Assembly: GCA_945883695.1 (NCBI GenBank)
Contig: CAMCYK010000006.1
Span: 1-61,325, forward strand
Length of the DNA: 61,325 nt
Reading direction: 5' to 3'
Source of the DNA: Akkermansia muciniphila
GTDB taxonomy: Bacteria > Verrucomicrobiota > Verrucomicrobiia > Verrucomicrobiales > Akkermansiaceae
In this document: in pieces, positions 36,177 through 43,949 of the stretch
Layout of the letters: each line of letters begins with the position of its first letter
Numbering within the stretch: the first letter of the stretch is position 1
The notes under the pieces: generated by a model
Database searches by the model: none
The model's input: the letters and a program-made list of their open reading frames with translations, nothing else
What the model was told of the DNA's origin: nothing
Made by a program: the position numbers and the translations under genes

Positions 36177-36289
36177 TGCCGCTTCAACCCGTAGCGGGGA
36201 TTCCGGCGATGATGCCGGACCACCATGGCCTTGATACCCCACGATTGCCGGACATCCCGGACCGCAAGCCGGTGGTAAACCGCCTTCAT
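36173..36289 (-). pseudogene. RelE/ParE-type toxin remnant, internally deleted
   Basis: The antitoxin stop overlaps an ATG (ATGA) that opens a 38-codon frame: KAVYHRLAVRDVRQ, then SWGI, then KAMVVRHHRRNPRYGLKRQ. The first part looks like the N-terminal strand-helix of RelE/ParE toxins and the last part like their basic C-terminal strand, with about 50 central residues missing. The N-terminal match is short, so this is inference from position, ATGA overlap and sequence style. It should have no RNase or gyrase activity. Confidence 0.5.
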
Positions 36290-36504
36290 TCCCCGCGTCC
36301 CACCGCTTTGAGAAACTCTTCATGGGTCAGGCAGGCAGAAGGATCACGATCCATCTCCTCCGATCTCCGCACGGCTTCAGCCAGGCCTTCGTCCTCCTCC
36401 ACCAGCACGCCCGGCAGCGAATCCAGCATGCCCGCCGCCAGCTTCGCCCGGTCGGATTCCGGCAGCTTCAAGGCTAGCGCTTCGATCTCCGCCAAATTCA
36501 CCAT
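36286..36504 (-). CDS. addiction-module antitoxin (TIGR02574-like)
   Basis: The 72-residue protein reads NLAEIEALALKLPESDRAKL, AAGMLDSLPG, ending EEFLKAVGRGE. This fits the 'putative addiction module component' family, which begins with ...A..LP..ER..LA..LL.SLP and pairs with a RelE/ParE toxin encoded just downstream. The downstream partner here is only a remnant, so the antitoxin is probably an orphan. Such proteins bind the toxin through the C-terminal tail and may repress their own promoter. Confidence 0.8.
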   Translation of the reverse strand: MVNLAEIEALALKLPESDRAKLAAGMLDSLPGVLVEEDEGLAEAVRRSEEMDRDPSACLTHEEFLKAVGRGE

Positions 36505-36676
36505 GGCCGGACCATGAACTCGTTTCGACGTCGGATCAAGTCGGCAGAGTCCGGCATTTCTCCCACATCCTCCGCCCTCGTCCCACAGCCCGGGGTTGCG
36601 AGGAACGAGCTACCCCGGGTCCTATTTCGCAGTCCCGTTGGGACATCAATCCGTCCGATAGTTGTGGGGAACAGGC

Positions 36677-36767
36677 AGGACTTGTCTCCGTTTTCCCCGC
36701 AGAGCGAGCCGGGCCGGCTCACCCACCCTCGGCAAGCCTCGGGCGGAAAGCGGAGACAAGTCTCCGC
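36677..36767. repeat. GACTTGTCTCCG palindrome pair
   Basis: GGACTTGTCTCCGTTTTCCC near 36677-36697 is inverted as GGAAAGCGGAGACAAGTCTC near 36746-36765. The same core occurs in both arms of the 35.3-kb element. The copy lies in the 285-base gap upstream of the antitoxin gene, which holds no other recognised feature. Confidence 0.7.
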
Positions 36768-36789
36768 CCTCCAAGGCGGCTCCGCCGCG

Positions 36790-37209
36790 TCATCCCGCCT
36801 CCTCCGGCACACGGTACCTCCGGCTCCGCCAGACCACGAGTCCCGCCCACGCTGACAAGTAGCCCGCCACCAGCCATCGGTGCGGGAAGAAAACGACGGT
36901 ACCGATCCCGGCATCGCCCAACTCCCGCTGTTCCCTTTTGATCGCAGCCGCCAACCCCGGCTTTAACTCCTCATGCACGATCACCCATTCTTCGAGCGGA
37001 GGGACGGGACCGGGCCCGCGAATCAGAGCGATATCCCCGTCGAGCTGGCCGACCAGCAACTCGGCAATATCACTGGTCGCCATCACATACGACCGGTGCG
37101 TCTTGGAAAGCCCCCACGCCCACAGCAAGAAAACCAAGCCCGGCAGGCCGAACCAGAAAACCCTCGAACGGAACAAGCGGAAGCGGGAGTTGGAAGAGTT
37201 TCCGATCAT
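36790..37209 (-). CDS. small two-helix membrane protein, copy B
   Basis: The 139-residue paralogue of the protein at 35760-36176 has the same plan: SRFRLFRSRVFWFGLPGLVF, LLWAW, a polar middle, then VAGYLSAWAGLVVWRSRRY. Its middle part is diverged. The ATG at 37209 overlaps (ATGA) the end of a 17-codon remnant related to the toxin tail of copy A. Function unknown; the similar upstream arrangement suggests the two genes were duplicated together with the toxin tail. Confidence 0.7.
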   Translation of the reverse strand: MIGNSSNSRFRLFRSRVFWFGLPGLVFLLWAWGLSKTHRSYVMATSDIAELLVGQLDGDIALIRGPGPVPPLEEWVIVHEELKPGLAAAIKREQRELGDAGIGTVVFFPHRWLVAGYLSAWAGLVVWRSRRYRVPEEAG

Positions 37210-37259
37210 GGCCGCTTCGACCCGCAGCGGGAATGCCGCCGATAATGCCGGACCGCCAT
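37206..37259 (-). pseudogene. toxin C-terminal tail remnant, copy B
   Basis: Frame MAVRHYRRHSRCGSKRP aligns without gaps to MVVRHHRRNPRYGLKRQ of the remnant at 36173-36289 (about 10 of 17 identical). It lies in the same position, with its stop overlapping the membrane-gene ATG. Its start overlaps the stop of the nucleotidyltransferase gene. It is too short to be functional alone; homology at the DNA level rather than coding is possible. Confidence 0.4.
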
Positions 37260-37870
37260 CACCCTTCCGGATCCTCCAGGATCACCTGCAAGCGCTCCGC
37301 CAGCACCGCCGGAAAGCGCGCGACCCACGCCCCGTCCACAAGGCCCACAGACGCCAGATCCCTCAGGTGCATCCGGTCCTTGTCGCGAAACGAGGTCAGC
37401 TTCATCCGCACCAGATCCTCCAGCGGCACCAGCTCGAAGCCATCGCCCGGCTCGGTCCGATGGAGCTCCGGAGCCGCTTCAATCGCATCCGGCAACGCCT
37501 TTTCACCGGCCCAGAGAATGCGCACGGCGTCGCGCACCTTTGCCTCCGGACCATCGAGAAACACATCCATCGCCCCCGCCTTGCCCAAGGACGACAACCG
37601 CCGGTGGACGAAGCCCGCCGCTTCCAGCGCCGCCCTCGCCCGATCCATGTCCTCCCGCCGCAGCAGGATGTCGACATCCCGCGTGTTGCGCACCGCGGCG
37701 GCATCGACCCGCGAAACCCAGGCCGCCACCGCGTTGCCGCCGATCACGGCATACCTCACCCCGGCCCCACCCAAGGCCGCCGCCGCCCGGTCGAGCCGGT
37801 TCTTCACGTTCTCGATCCCTTCCGCCATGCGCTGCCAGGATACGGGTGCCAGAGCGACCGGCTTGCTCAT
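37259..37870 (-). CDS. nucleotidyltransferase-fold protein
   Basis: This 203-residue protein contains YAVIGGNAVAAWVSRVDAAA, then RNTRDVDILLRRED, the GG...(R)xTxDxD pattern of the minimal nucleotidyltransferase superfamily that also includes AbiEii-type toxins. PLEDLVRMKLTSFRDKDRMH, LRDL in the C-terminal half resembles the helical segment (KL.A...R.KD..DL..L) of that group. The role may be RNA or protein nucleotidylation, or simply conserved unknown. A start at 37870 (MSKPVALAP) is chosen; an earlier ATG at 37912 is possible. No antitoxin-like partner is adjacent; the ABC gene is immediately upstream. Confidence 0.75.
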   Translation of the reverse strand: MSKPVALAPVSWQRMAEGIENVKNRLDRAAAALGGAGVRYAVIGGNAVAAWVSRVDAAAVRNTRDVDILLRREDMDRARAALEAAGFVHRRLSSLGKAGAMDVFLDGPEAKVRDAVRILWAGEKALPDAIEAAPELHRTEPGDGFELVPLEDLVRMKLTSFRDKDRMHLRDLASVGLVDGAWVARFPAVLAERLQVILEDPEG

Positions 37871-37919
37871 GGCAACAAGTTGCCACGACCCCGGGGTCGG
37901 GCCAAGGGCCAAAATCCCC

Positions 37920-38852
37920 TCAATCCTTCCGCGTCAGCTCGACGAACACGTCCTCGAGCGTCGCGTCCTTGCGGTGCAGGCTGCGCAGCGGCCAGCCGTA
38001 CTGGGAAATCAGCTCGTGGATCCGCTCGCGGGCGTCGACCCCGGAATCGACCAGCACCTCGTAGTGGACCCAGCCGTCGGCCTGCGGCTCCGGGGTGACG
38101 CGCTTGACGTGGTCGAGCCGCTGGAGGGCCGGCGCGATCACCTCCGGGTCCCCGGAAATCTCCGCGTGGATCCGGCCGGCGGCGCGCATCCCGGCGACCA
38201 GGTTCTGCGGGGTGTCCTGGGCCTTGATCACCCCGCCGTCGATGATGATCACCCGGCCGCAGGTCATTTCGACCTCGTGCAGGATGTGGGTGGAAAGGAG
38301 GATGGTGTGTTTTTCCGAGAGCCGCCGGATCAGGTCGCGGATCTGGCGGATCTGGTTGGGGTCCAGGCCGTTGGTCGGCTCGTCGAGAATCAGCAGCTGC
38401 GGCTCGTGGACCAGCGCGTCGGCCAGCCCGACCCGCTGGCGGTAGCCCTTGGAGAGCACCTTGATCATCTTCCGGCGGGCCCAGTCGAGGCCGCAGATGT
38501 CGATCACCTCGTTGACCCGGCGGCGGCCGTCGCGGTGGGACAGGCCCTTGAGCGAGGCGCGGTATTTTAGGTACTCGCGGACCCGCATGTCGTCGTAAAG
38601 CGGGACGTTTTCCGGCATGTAGCCGATGCAGCGGCGGGCTTCGAGCGACTGGCGGAAAATGTCGAAGCCGGCGACCCGGGCGCTGCCGGAGGTCGGCGGC
38701 AGGTAGCCGGTGAGCATCCGCAGGGTGGTCGTCTTGCCGGCGCCGTTCGGGCCGAGGAAGCCGACGATCTCGCCGCGGGCGACGTTGAAATCGATCCCGC
38801 GCACCGCGGTGTGGCGGGCGAAGCTTTTGGTGAGGTCGCGGACTTCGATCAT
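37920..38852 (-). CDS. ABC transporter ATP-binding protein
   Basis: The 310-residue ATPase has Walker A GPNGAGKTTT near residue 35, the Q-loop region GYMPENVPLYDDM (E-N in place of the common Q), signature LSKGYRQRVGLADAL and Walker B LLILDEPTNGLDP, with a switch His in LLSTHILHE. The C-terminal extension (VTPEPQADGWVHYEVLV..., LEDVFVELTR) is typical of drug/polysaccharide exporters and GldA-like ATPases. Its permease is not next to it: downstream is a nucleotidyltransferase, and sucA diverges upstream. The partner must lie elsewhere. Note the serine of the usual LSGG is followed by K. Confidence 0.92.
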   Translation of the reverse strand: MIEVRDLTKSFARHTAVRGIDFNVARGEIVGFLGPNGAGKTTTLRMLTGYLPPTSGSARVAGFDIFRQSLEARRCIGYMPENVPLYDDMRVREYLKYRASLKGLSHRDGRRRVNEVIDICGLDWARRKMIKVLSKGYRQRVGLADALVHEPQLLILDEPTNGLDPNQIRQIRDLIRRLSEKHTILLSTHILHEVEMTCGRVIIIDGGVIKAQDTPQNLVAGMRAAGRIHAEISGDPEVIAPALQRLDHVKRVTPEPQADGWVHYEVLVDSGVDARERIHELISQYGWPLRSLHRKDATLEDVFVELTRKD

Positions 38853-38997
38853 GGAAAAGGGGTGGACGCCGGATTTCCCCGGGAAAACCGGCCTTGTGCG
38901 TTGACGGGTGCGGGGCGGCCTCATACCTAAGCGCTGCGCGCGAGGGGCCAAGCGGGAATTTCCCCAAATCTCCCGGCGTCACCCGAACCTACCGCTC

Positions 38998-41778
38998 ATG
39001 AAATCGTCGGTTTCCGCCCGCTTCAATGCGGACCTGCTGGAGGAACAATACGCGCTGTGGTGCGCGGATGCCCGCTCGGTCGAGCCCACCTGGGCGGCCT
39101 TTTTCGAAGGTTTCGAACTCGGCTCGGCGCAGATCCGGCCCCGCGCCGGCGAAGTCGCGCCGGCCGCCGCGGCTCCCGCTCCGCCCCCCGGAGCTGAAGT
39201 CGACCAGGCCTTTTACGGCAAGGTCGTCAGCCTGGTTTACAACTTCCGGACCCTCGGCCACACCCAGGCCCACATCAACCCGCTGTCCGACCGGCCGGAG
39301 CGCAATCCGCGCCTCAGCCTGGAGCAATACGGCTTCACCGCCGCCGATCTCGACCGGGAGGCCTCCAACCCGCTGTTCCGCGACGGCGCGAAGATGAAGC
39401 TGCGTGACATGGTCGCCGCCCTGGAGGCCACCTACGCCGGCTACATCGGCTTCGAGTTCACCCACATCCACAACACCACCGTCCGCAACTGGGTCCGCCA
39501 CAAGATCGAGGACCACGCGCTGCGCGAGGAGGATCCCGCCGACCGCAAGGCCCGCGCCCTCGGCTGGCTGATCGAGGCGGACAGCTTCGAGAATTTCCTC
39601 GGCAAGAAATTCCTCGGCGAAAAGCGCTTCTCGCTGGAAGGCGGCGAAGGCGCGATGGTGGTGCTCAATGCCATCCTCGAGAAATGCCCGGCCGCCGGCG
39701 TGCTGGAGATCGAAATGGGAATGTCCCACCGCGGCCGCCTCAACGTGCTGGCGAACTTCGTCCGCAAGTCGCTGACCACCATCCTTTACGAGTTCACGCC
39801 GAACTACGAGCCCGACCTCGTCGCGGGCGACGGCGACGTCAAGTACCACCTCGGCTACGAGAGCGTCCGCGAACTGCCCGACGGCAAGGTCCGCGTCAGC
39901 CTGGCCGCCAATCCGAGCCACCTCGAGGCCGTCAACGCGGTGGTCGAAGGCAAGGCCCGCGCCCGCCAACGCCTGCTCGGCGACGACGGCGTGGCGACCG
40001 ACCGCAAGCGCGTGCTGCCGATCCTGCTGCACGGCGACGCGGCTTTCGCCGGCCAGGGCTCGGTCGCCGAGTGCCTCAATCTTTCCCAGCTCCCGGGCTA
40101 CCGCACCGGCGGCACGATCCATCTGATCATCAACAACCAGATCGGTTTCACCACGATGCCGGCGGACGCCCGCTCGTCCGCCTACGCGACCGACGTCGCC
40201 AAGATGGTCGAGGCCCCGATCCTCCACGTGAACGGCGAAGTACCGATGGAGCTTTACTGGGCCGCCCAGTTCGCCCTCGAGTTCCGCCAGCATTTCGGCC
40301 GCGACGTGGTGATCGACATGTACTGCTACCGCCGCCAGGGCCACAACGAGACCGACCAGGCCGCGTTCACCCAGCCGCACATCTACAAGCTGATCGAGCA
40401 GCGCGAAACCATCGGCCAGATTTACAAGAAGCAACTCGTCGGGCAGGGGGTCCTGAACCAGGAGCAGGCCGACGCGATCGAGAAGGAAATCTGGGACCGC
40501 TTCGAAGCCGGCCATGCCCGCATGCTGGAAATGCAGGCGACCGGCGACCGCAGCGTGTTCAGCGGTTCGACCGCGGTCGAGCAGCCCACCTACAACCACG
40601 CCCCGGTGCCGACCGGCATTTCGCGCGAGCTGATGCAGCACGTCGGCCGCGTGCTGACCACCGTGCCGGAGGGCTTCAACCTCCATCCGACGCTGGCCAA
40701 GCGCTTCATCCCGCGCCGCCAGGAAGCGCTCCAGAACGGCGGCCCGATCGACTGGGCGCTCGCCGAATCGCTTGCCTGGGGTGCCCTGCTCACCGAGGGA
40801 CACCAGGTCCGCCTGTCCGGCCAGGATTGCCGCCGCGGCACCTTCTCGCAGCGCCACGCCGTTTTCTACGATTCCGAAACGCGCGCCCGCTACATCCCGC
40901 TGGAGCACGTCAGCCCGACCCAGTCGAAGTTCTGCGTCTACAACTCGTTCCTGTCGGAATTCGCGGTGCTCGGCTTCGACTACGGCTACTCGATCGGCGC
41001 GCCGAAGATGCTGACGATGTGGGAAGCCCAGTTCGGCGATTTCTCGAACGGCGCGCAGGTCATCATCGACCAGTTCATCTCGTCCGCCGAGTCCAAGTGG
41101 CAGACCCCGTCCGACCTGGTCCTGCTGCTGCCGCACGGCTACGAAGGGATGGGCCCCGAGCACTCGAGCGCCCGCCTGGAGCGCTTCCTCCAGCTCTGCG
41201 CGGAGAAGAACATGGTCGTCGGCAACTTCACCACGCCCGCCCAGTATTTCCACGCGCTGCGCCGGCAGAAGCTGCGCGGTTTCCGCAAGCCCTTGATCCT
41301 GATGACTCCCAAGAGCCTGCTCACGCGGCCCGAGGCGGTCTCGACGGAAGCCGATTTCCTCGAAGGCGCCTGTTTCCAGGAGGTGCTGCCGGACCCGATG
41401 GCGGTCGAGGATCCGATGCAGGTCAATCGCATCGTGTTCTGCACCGGCAAGGTCTACTACGACCTCGCCACCCACCGTCAGGAAAAGGGCATCACCAACA
41501 CCGCGTTGCTGCGGATCGAGCAGCTCTATCCCTTCCACAAGGAACTGGTCGAGGCGCTGGTCAGCCAGTATCCCGCCGCGTCGAAGTTCGTCTGGTGCCA
41601 GGAAGAGCCGCTCAACATGGGAGCCTGGTCCTACATCGCGCCGCGCCTGGAAAAGGTGCTCGACCGCCGCGTCCGCTACGCCGGCCGCGGTCGCGCTTCC
41701 AGCCCCGCCGCCGGCTCGAAAGCGGTGCACTACCGCGAACAGAAGGCGCTCATCGAGGCCGCGTTCACCGTCTCCTGA
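38998..41778 (+). CDS. sucA: 2-oxoglutarate dehydrogenase E1 component
   Basis: The 926-residue thiamine-diphosphate enzyme decarboxylates 2-oxoglutarate and transfers the succinyl group to the lipoyl arm of SucB. The N-terminal E2-interaction segment is present (NADLLEEQYALWCADARSVE, PTWAAFFEG). Landmarks are GMSHRGRLNVLANF, HGDAAFAGQGSVAE, LIINNQIGFTT, YRRQGHNETDQ, LLPHGYEGMGPEHSSARLER and FVWCQEEPLNMGAW. The start at 38998 is preferred to an in-frame GTG/ATG about 90 bases earlier because the family begins near 'SARFNADLLEE'. sucB follows after about 90 bases with an intervening leader repeat. Confidence 0.96.
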   Translation: MKSSVSARFNADLLEEQYALWCADARSVEPTWAAFFEGFELGSAQIRPRAGEVAPAAAAPAPPPGAEVDQAFYGKVVSLVYNFRTLGHTQAHINPLSDRPERNPRLSLEQYGFTAADLDREASNPLFRDGAKMKLRDMVAALEATYAGYIGFEFTHIHNTTVRNWVRHKIEDHALREEDPADRKARALGWLIEADSFENFLGKKFLGEKRFSLEGGEGAMVVLNAILEKCPAAGVLEIEMGMSHRGRLNVLANFVRKSLTTILYEFTPNYEPDLVAGDGDVKYHLGYESVRELPDGKVRVSLAANPSHLEAVNAVVEGKARARQRLLGDDGVATDRKRVLPILLHGDAAFAGQGSVAECLNLSQLPGYRTGGTIHLIINNQIGFTTMPADARSSAYATDVAKMVEAPILHVNGEVPMELYWAAQFALEFRQHFGRDVVIDMYCYRRQGHNETDQAAFTQPHIYKLIEQRETIGQIYKKQLVGQGVLNQEQADAIEKEIWDRFEAGHARMLEMQATGDRSVFSGSTAVEQPTYNHAPVPTGISRELMQHVGRVLTTVPEGFNLHPTLAKRFIPRRQEALQNGGPIDWALAESLAWGALLTEGHQVRLSGQDCRRGTFSQRHAVFYDSETRARYIPLEHVSPTQSKFCVYNSFLSEFAVLGFDYGYSIGAPKMLTMWEAQFGDFSNGAQVIIDQFISSAESKWQTPSDLVLLLPHGYEGMGPEHSSARLERFLQLCAEKNMVVGNFTTPAQYFHALRRQKLRGFRKPLILMTPKSLLTRPEAVSTEADFLEGACFQEVLPDPMAVEDPMQVNRIVFCTGKVYYDLATHRQEKGITNTALLRIEQLYPFHKELVEALVSQYPAASKFVWCQEEPLNMGAWSYIAPRLEKVLDRRVRYAGRGRASSPAAGSKAVHYREQKALIEAAFTVS

Positions 41779-41785
41779 AACCGCC

Positions 41786-41803
41786 GATGGAAGATGGTGG
41801 ATG
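41786..41803. repeat. 18-bp leader repeat (inverse of 34096-34113)
   Basis: GATGGAAGATGGTGGATG lies between sucA and sucB and matches, inverted, the leader of the oxidoreductase gene. No regulatory role can be shown. Confidence 0.65.
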
Positions 41804-41868
41804 GCAGATGAAACCGCCGACGTCCTCCGATCCTTCCGAGCTTAGCCATTCCTCACTCCGTCCTCCTC

Positions 41869-43305
41869 ATGTCCCTCGAAGTCAAAGTCCCCGCCGCCGG
41901 TGAATCCATCACCTCCGCCAACGTCGCCCGCTGGCACAAGAAGGAAGGCGAAAGCGTCCGCAAGGGTGAAGTCCTGGTGACCTTGGAAACCGACAAGGTC
42001 TCCACCGAGCTCGAAGCTCCGGCGGACGGGATCCTGCACATCGTGGTCGCGGAAGGGGAGGAAGTCGCCATCGGCACCGTGATCGCCAAGCTCGACGAAG
42101 CCGCCGCCGGGAGCGCCGCCGGGAGCGCCGGTCTTCAGACCGGCAGTCCGTCCCCCGCCGCCCCGGCCCCATCCCCCGCCGGCCCCGTCATCGACGTCAA
42201 AGTCCCCGCCGCCGGCGAATCCATCACCTCCGCCAACGTCGCCCGTTGGCACAAAGGCGACGGGGCCACCGTCGCCAAGGGCGAGGTGCTGGTGACGCTC
42301 GAGACCGACAAGGTCTCCAGCGAACTCGAAGCCGAAGCCTCCGGCACCCTCAAGATCCTCGTCGCCGAAGGCAACGAAGTCGGCATCGGCACCCTGATCG
42401 CCCGCATCACCCCCGGGACCGCCAGTCCTCAGGCCGCCTCCCCCGGGAGCGCCGGTCTTCCGACCGGCAGTCCATCTCCGGCAGCCAGCCCCGCGCCCGC
42501 GGCCCAACCCGCCGCCGCCACCGCGGAAGCTCCCAAGCCCCGCACCTTCGAACTGCCCGCTCCCGCTCCGGCCGCCTCCCAGCCCGCCGCCGCTCCCGCC
42601 TCCAACGGCCGGACGACCCGCAAGAAGATGAGCATGATGCGCCGCAAGATCGCGACGCACCTGGTCAACGCCCAGCAGACCGCCGCCATCCTCACCACCT
42701 TCAACGAGGCCGACATGTCGGCCGTGATGGACCTCCGCAAGACGGTCCAGGAGGAGTTCATGAAGAAGCACGGCGTGAAGCTCGGCTTCATGTCGTTCTT
42801 CGTGAAAGCCGTCGTCCAGGCGCTCAAGGACGTGCCCCAGGTCAACGGCATGATCGACGGCCAGGACATCGTCGAGAACCACTTCTACGACATCGGCGTC
42901 GCCATCGGCACCGAGAAGGGCCTGATCGTCCCGGTCATCCGCGACGCCGATAAGAAAAGCTTCGCCCAGATCGAGCGGGACATCCTCGACTACGCCAAGA
43001 AATCGAAGGACGGCAAGATCGCGATCGAGGACCTGCAAGGCGGCGTCTTCACCATCTCCAACGGCGGCACCTACGGCTCGCTGCTCAGCACGCCGATCCT
43101 CAATCCGCCGCAGAGCGGCATCCTCGGCATGCACACCATCCAGCAGCGCCCGGTCGCCGTGAACAACCAGGTGGTCATCCGCCCGATGATGTATCTGGCG
43201 CTCAGCTACGACCACCGCCTGGTCGACGGCAAGGAAGCCGTCACCTTCCTGATCCGCATCAAGGACTGCATCGAGAACCCGACGCGCCTGATGCTGGAGA
43301 TGTGA
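41869..43305 (+). CDS. sucB: dihydrolipoyllysine succinyltransferase (E2) with two lipoyl domains
   Basis: The 478-residue protein carries two nearly identical lipoyl domains (residues about 2-76 and 105-180), each with [20 protein letters not shown] and the lipoyl-lysine motif ETDKVS. They are joined by Ala/Pro/Ser linkers. The catalytic acyltransferase core starts near 250 ([15 protein letters not shown]) and ends with the active-site [12 protein letters not shown]. Between the second lipoyl domain and the core there is only linker; the roughly 35-residue peripheral-subunit-binding domain that normally docks E3 is not visible. Both linkers contain a GGAGCGCCGGTCTTC palindrome at the DNA level. 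It follows sucA; no lpd is in the window. Confidence 0.95.
   Translation: MSLEVKVPAAGESITSANVARWHKKEGESVRKGEVLVTLETDKVSTELEAPADGILHIVVAEGEEVAIGTVIAKLDEAAAGSAAGSAGLQTGSPSPAAPAPSPAGPVIDVKVPAAGESITSANVARWHKGDGATVAKGEVLVTLETDKVSSELEAEASGTLKILVAEGNEVGIGTLIARITPGTASPQAASPGSAGLPTGSPSPAASPAPAAQPAAATAEAPKPRTFELPAPAPAASQPAAAPASNGRTTRKKMSMMRRKIATHLVNAQQTAAILTTFNEADMSAVMDLRKTVQEEFMKKHGVKLGFMSFFVKAVVQALKDVPQVNGMIDGQDIVENHFYDIGVAIGTEKGLIVPVIRDADKKSFAQIERDILDYAKKSKDGKIAIEDLQGGVFTISNGGTYGSLLSTPILNPPQSGILGMHTIQQRPVAVNNQVVIRPMMYLALSYDHRLVDGKEAVTFLIRIKDCIENPTRLMLEM
42121..42149. repeat. palindromic repeat inside sucB linker 1
   Basis: GGGAGCGCCGGTCTTCAGAC, CGGCAGTCC: the core GCCGGTCTTCAGACCGGC (42127-42144) is a perfect 7-bp-arm palindrome in frame, encoding part of the linker [13 protein letters not shown] partial duplicate of its start lies just before it. 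Confidence 0.8.
42445..42473. repeat. palindromic repeat inside sucB linker 2
   Basis: The same 29-bp sequence as at 42121-42149 with few changes; its core GCCGGTCTTCCGACCGGC is at 42451-42468. It is in the same frame and encodes [12 protein letters not shown]. Confidence 0.8.
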
Positions 43306-43357
43306 GGTGGCGGGAAGAGTGGAGAATTCCAACGCGCCGGATCAAACGAGGTCCAAC

Positions 43358-43632
43358 TCACTGGTTTTTTGGGTCTCTCAATTGCTGGCGTTCCTGATTC
43401 CGGGTGAGTGCTTCTTGGTAGAGCAGATCCGAAAGGTGCATGTTGGTCAGCCGGAGCCGGTCCAGCATTTCCGGTAATTTTACGAGGCCCTTGGCCGCGG
43501 CCAGTTCAAGAAAACCCAGCGTGCCCAGCACGACAAGGTCCAAGCGCCGAGCGGCTTGTCGTACGGCGAGGTCATCCAATAGGACCGATGTGCCCAGTTC
43601 CGAAGCCCAGGTCAGAACTTGGCTCCAGCGCC
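43358..43632 (-). pseudogene. DUF3368 PIN-like toxin, N-terminus deleted
   Basis: Residues reading SELGTSVLLDDLAVRQAARR, LDLVVLGTLGFLELAAAKGL, VKLPEMLDRLRLTNMHLSDL, LYQEAL match the C-terminal half of DUF3368, a PIN-fold RNase toxin. The catalytic N-terminal half, which begins with DTSPL...L, is absent. The fragment emerges directly out of the end of the UPF0175 gene in another frame, so a deletion has joined the two. It has no plausible start of its own and should be inactive. Confidence 0.75.
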
Positions 43633-43842
43633 GCTCACAGCGAGCGCGTGTCTCGCGCGAAAGGCATCCGCTGCCCACACATCGTCTCCCAATCCGACAA
43701 TCCGCCCCATGGTCCGAAGGCTGATCTTGCCCTCGCGGTAGAGTTCAAGAGCGATCACCTCCTTTGCCCGCTGAGACCGCTCGGCTGGATTCTCACCAAG
43801 CTCCGCGGCCACATCGTCCGGCAGTTCGATGACTAGTGGCAT
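43612..43842 (-). CDS. UPF0175 family antitoxin
   Basis: The 76-residue protein (PLVIELPDDVAAELGENPAE...AKEVIALELYREGKISLRTM, GRIVGL) fits the UPF0175 ribbon-helix-type antitoxin family, whose usual partner is a DUF3368 PIN-like toxin encoded right after it. The start at 43842 gives the normal family N-terminus. Its last residues (GAGAKF) may come from out-of-frame fusion with the deleted toxin. It is probably a stranded antitoxin. Confidence 0.8.
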   Translation of the reverse strand: MPLVIELPDDVAAELGENPAERSQRAKEVIALELYREGKISLRTMGRIVGLGDDVWAADAFRARHALAVSGAGAKF

Positions 43843-43949
43843 GGGCTGATAATAGCCCGGCCGTGTCCCAGTGCAAGCTTCCACGAGAGCTCGGCACCGT
43901 GACAAACACCCGGATTCCCTTCCGCAGCGGTCCCGTGCATGCTCCAGCC

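Noticed and set aside
38989..41730. 913-codon minus-strand frame opposite sucA
   Set aside because: sucA motifs on the plus strand are unmistakable; the minus frame is an antisense product of high GC in third positions.
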